Shown: piece by piece, positions 33,196-34,869 of the stretch
Numbering within the stretch: position 1 is the stretch's first letter
How the letters are laid out: the number at the start of each line of letters is the position of its first letter
Assembly (NCBI GenBank): GCA_945862285.1
Contig: CAMAYN010000016.1
Location: 1 to 34,869, forward strand
DNA length: 34,869 bases
Reading direction: 5' to 3'
Origin: Akkermansia muciniphila
GTDB lineage: Bacteria > Verrucomicrobiota > Verrucomicrobiia > Verrucomicrobiales > Akkermansiaceae
Position numbers and translations under genes: made by a program
The notes under the pieces: model-generated
The model's input: only the letters and a program-made list of their open reading frames with translations
The model's database searches: none
Told to the model about the DNA's origin: nothing

Positions 33196-33606
33196 TTACT
33201 CCTCCATGAACTTGTCATGACCTGCTTTTTTGAGGTCTTTTGCTTCCGCGAGCAATTTTTTAACATCGTCCGGTTTACCTTCTAGGAATGCCATTTCTAC
33301 TTTGCAGAAGATCACGAATGCTTCGCCAATCATATAACGGTATTCGACCATAGCTTTGGCAGCTACGGCTTTATCGGGGAAAAGCTTGTCGAATGCTTCT
33401 GGCTTAAACTCTAAGCTTTTCAGCATTGCCGTTTGAGCCTCGCGAGCCAAAGTTGCGCCTTTCGCGGCGTCTGTTTCTTTGCCCATCGCTTTGTAGGCAT
33501 CATTCATGGCGCTCATTTGTTCGCCAAGTGGGGTGTCGTCAGCGCGAGCAACGTCGAGAAGGAATAGGGATCCGATGAGTAGGAGTGTTGAAGTGAATTT
33601 TTTCAT
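33196..33606 (-). CDS. Periplasmic cytochrome b562-like protein
   Basis: A 136-aa exported protein with a signal peptide ending near VARA and an all-helical mature part. The pattern fits soluble cytochrome b562, a four-helix bundle with non-covalent haem: QMSAMND near residue 30 aligns by eye with the E. coli NMETLND, putting the axial Met at M31. The C-terminal KKAGHDKF aligns with the NAYHQKY block that carries the His ligand (about H130). Haem binding and any electron-transfer role are inferred. A strong terminator follows and no partner gene is adjacent. Confidence 0.65.
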   Translation of the reverse strand: MKKFTSTLLLIGSLFLLDVARADDTPLGEQMSAMNDAYKAMGKETDAAKGATLAREAQTAMLKSLEFKPEAFDKLFPDKAVAAKAMVEYRYMIGEAFVIFCKVEMAFLEGKPDDVKKLLAEAKDLKKAGHDKFMEE

Positions 33607-33672
33607 AGAGACGAAATAGAGCGGTAGATACGGCGTTTTTTATGTAAATTTTTCAAATAGAGGGAAATTTTA

Positions 33673-34167
33673 TCAAAGAAGTCTTTTCGGGCCTTCGGAA
33701 GGTTTCGGGATGCGGCGCATTTGGTCGAAGTCGCCTTCTTCGCAGCAGCGCACGAAGCCTTCGGCGTAGCTTTTTAACTTGTCCCATGAATCGCGAATTT
33801 CCTGGGCTTCTTTTGAGGAGATCGAGTTATCGAGCGCGGCGGCGGAAATCATACTGAGCATTTTAGAGAACTGGGAAATGATTTCATGGGTTGCGGGTAG
33901 GACTTGGAAGCCTTGTTTGCAACTGCTATCGGGATTACGTAAAAAGCAGCCACCGGCGCGTTGGCAGAGCCATTCTACGATTGCTTCGTCTTGACATAAC
34001 TCCATGATCGTTACGATGCGGTCGAGAGGATTTTTATTGCCACTGCCGTCTTCGTTTGGTTTCTCGGCCCATTTGTAAACAAGCGAAAGCGAGATGCCTA
34101 ATTCGGCAGATATTGCCTTTGGGCTCACTTGCTCGAATACTTTTCGCAATACTTCGTAACTTTCCAT
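33673..34167 (-). CDS. CII/CP76-like helix-turn-helix protein
   Basis: A 164-aa cytoplasmic protein. Residues 5 to 35 form a helix-turn-helix (VSPKAISAELGISLSLVYKW) typical of CII-type (Phage_CP76-like) regulators. It continues GSGNKNPLDRIVTIMEL and VEWLCQRAGGCFLRNP, a layout I associate with a widely conserved verrucomicrobial protein. The C-terminal half is helical and Lys/Glu-rich. No other phage gene is nearby, so despite the phage-like name it is probably a chromosomal regulator. It diverges from galE with an intergenic region of about 110 bp that could hold both promoters. Confidence 0.7.
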   Translation of the reverse strand: MESYEVLRKVFEQVSPKAISAELGISLSLVYKWAEKPNEDGSGNKNPLDRIVTIMELCQDEAIVEWLCQRAGGCFLRNPDSSCKQGFQVLPATHEIISQFSKMLSMISAAALDNSISSKEAQEIRDSWDKLKSYAEGFVRCCEEGDFDQMRRIPKPSEGPKRLL

Positions 34168-34276
34168 GTCGGGATTTTAGTTAGTGGAATGAGTTCAATC
34201 TGACAAGGAAAATCATCGTCCATGAGGATTGAGAATTGACACCTATGGTGCAGTGGAGAAACTAACGGCACATCTC

Positions 34277-34869
34277 ATGTCAACAAATACCATTCTCGTT
34301 ACCGGTGGAGCCGGATATATTGGTTCCCATACAGTGCAACTGCTTGTGAAGCGTGGCTTTTCCGTAGTGGTTTTAGATAATCTTGTTTACGGGCATCGCG
34401 AGGCGATCACCGATGCCTCTGTAGAGCTGGTGGTTGGCTCGATTGGCGATTCCCAACTGCTTGATGAGTTGTTTACGAAATATTCTTTCAGCGCGGTTAT
34501 TCACTTTGCCGCTTATGCCTATGTGGGCGAGTCCGTGACCGATCCTCTGAAATACTATCGTAACAATACTGCCGAGCCGCTCGCACTACTAGAAGTGATG
34601 CAAAAATTTGGCTGTAAGCAATTTGTTTTCTCTTCCACTTGCGCCACGTATGGCGTTCCCGATGTGATTCCGATTACGGAGAAACAAATGCAAAATCCGA
34701 TCAATCCTTATGGTCGAAGCAAACTGATGCTTGAGTGGGTATTGGCCGATTGCGAGCACGCTTGGGGGCTTCATTCCGTATGCTTACGCTATTTCAATGC
34801 GAGTGGTTGTTCTTCGGAAGGAAATATCGGCGAAGATCATCGCCCCGAGACGCATTTGATTCCTCGTGT
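34277..34869 (+). CDS. galE: UDP-glucose 4-epimerase, 3' end cut by window edge
   Basis: Not in the ORF track because the window ends before the stop; I translated 197 codons from ATG 34277. The N-terminal Rossmann NAD-binding motif VTGGAGYIGSHT is followed by VIHFAAYAYVGESV, the catalytic Ser/Thr region SSTCATYG and the Tyr-Lys motif NPYGRSK, then LRYFNASG and the GEDHRPETHLIPR segment. These mark GalE of the short-chain dehydrogenase/reductase family, which interconverts UDP-glucose and UDP-galactose for sugar metabolism and cell-surface glycans. It diverges from the CII-like gene. Confidence 0.95.
   Translation, partial: MSTNTILVTGGAGYIGSHTVQLLVKRGFSVVVLDNLVYGHREAITDASVELVVGSIGDSQLLDELFTKYSFSAVIHFAAYAYVGESVTDPLKYYRNNTAEPLALLEVMQKFGCKQFVFSSTCATYGVPDVIPITEKQMQNPINPYGRSKLMLEWVLADCEHAWGLHSVCLRYFNASGCSSEGNIGEDHRPETHLIPR

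Noticed and set aside
33673-34167. Prophage remnant suggested by the CII-like protein
   Set aside because: No integrase, structural gene, attachment site or composition change around it.

Overview
The window looks like chromosome from a member of the Verrucomicrobiota. The main evidence is gene content: a Verru_Chthon cassette protein A homologue, PVC-type secreted propeller and haem-binding proteins (TIGR02603/TIGR02604-like), a fused DUF1080/HEAT/LamG/cytochrome protein, a XylR-like AraC regulator, and PVC-style intergenic repeats. Most start codons lack a Shine-Dalgarno sequence and sit behind A/T-rich leaders. I saw no rRNA, tRNA, CRISPR array, transposase or phage structural gene.

Region 1 to 7 kb, all on the minus strand. 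From right to left it holds a 1210-aa prepilin-like Verru_Chthon protein with a small secreted partner, then a 740-bp repeat-rich gap (a compound inverted repeat and a 42-bp tandem array). After the gap come a small membrane-anchored protein, a sterol desaturase-family hydroxylase and a COG4637-like ATPase cut by the left edge. Region 7 to 14 kb is mostly housekeeping: a XylR-like regulator (plus strand), then on the minus strand mnmE, a zinc-ribbon membrane protein, a DEDDh exonuclease, asnS, smpB and rpoZ.

Region 14 to 28 kb is accessory metabolism. It contains a cytochrome c/PA14-like protein and a PVC propeller, a 21-bp tandem array with hairpins, and a broken recQ (one frameshift plus a large internal deletion). 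Next is a tightly overlapping four-gene membrane operon: DoxX-like, DUF2071, methyltransferase-like and a 4-TM protein. An AraC regulator then lies divergent to an operon encoding a PF09370 TIM-barrel protein, a Tm-1-like UPF0261 protein, a Dabb protein and a 1406-aa secreted DUF1080/dehydrogenase/HEAT/LamG/cytochrome protein. The two Tm-1-related genes correspond to the two halves of the tomato Tm-1 protein.

Region 28 to 31 kb holds an ArsR-type regulator, a second, AT-rich 21-bp tandem array, and a three-gene module read as a toxin-antitoxin-chaperone (TAC) system: a putative toxin of unrecognised family, an MqsA-like antitoxin with a C-terminal extension, and a SecB-like chaperone, preceded by a good operator palindrome. 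Region 31 to 34.9 kb contains metG and a cyclophilin, a cytochrome b562-like protein with a clear terminator, a CII-like helix-turn-helix protein, and the start of galE at the right edge.

The most interesting items are the TAC module with its unrecognised toxin, the recurring arrays with periods of 21 or 42 bp in otherwise gene-free DNA, the decayed recQ, and the four-gene membrane operon whose methyltransferase-like member lacks a recognisable SAM motif.
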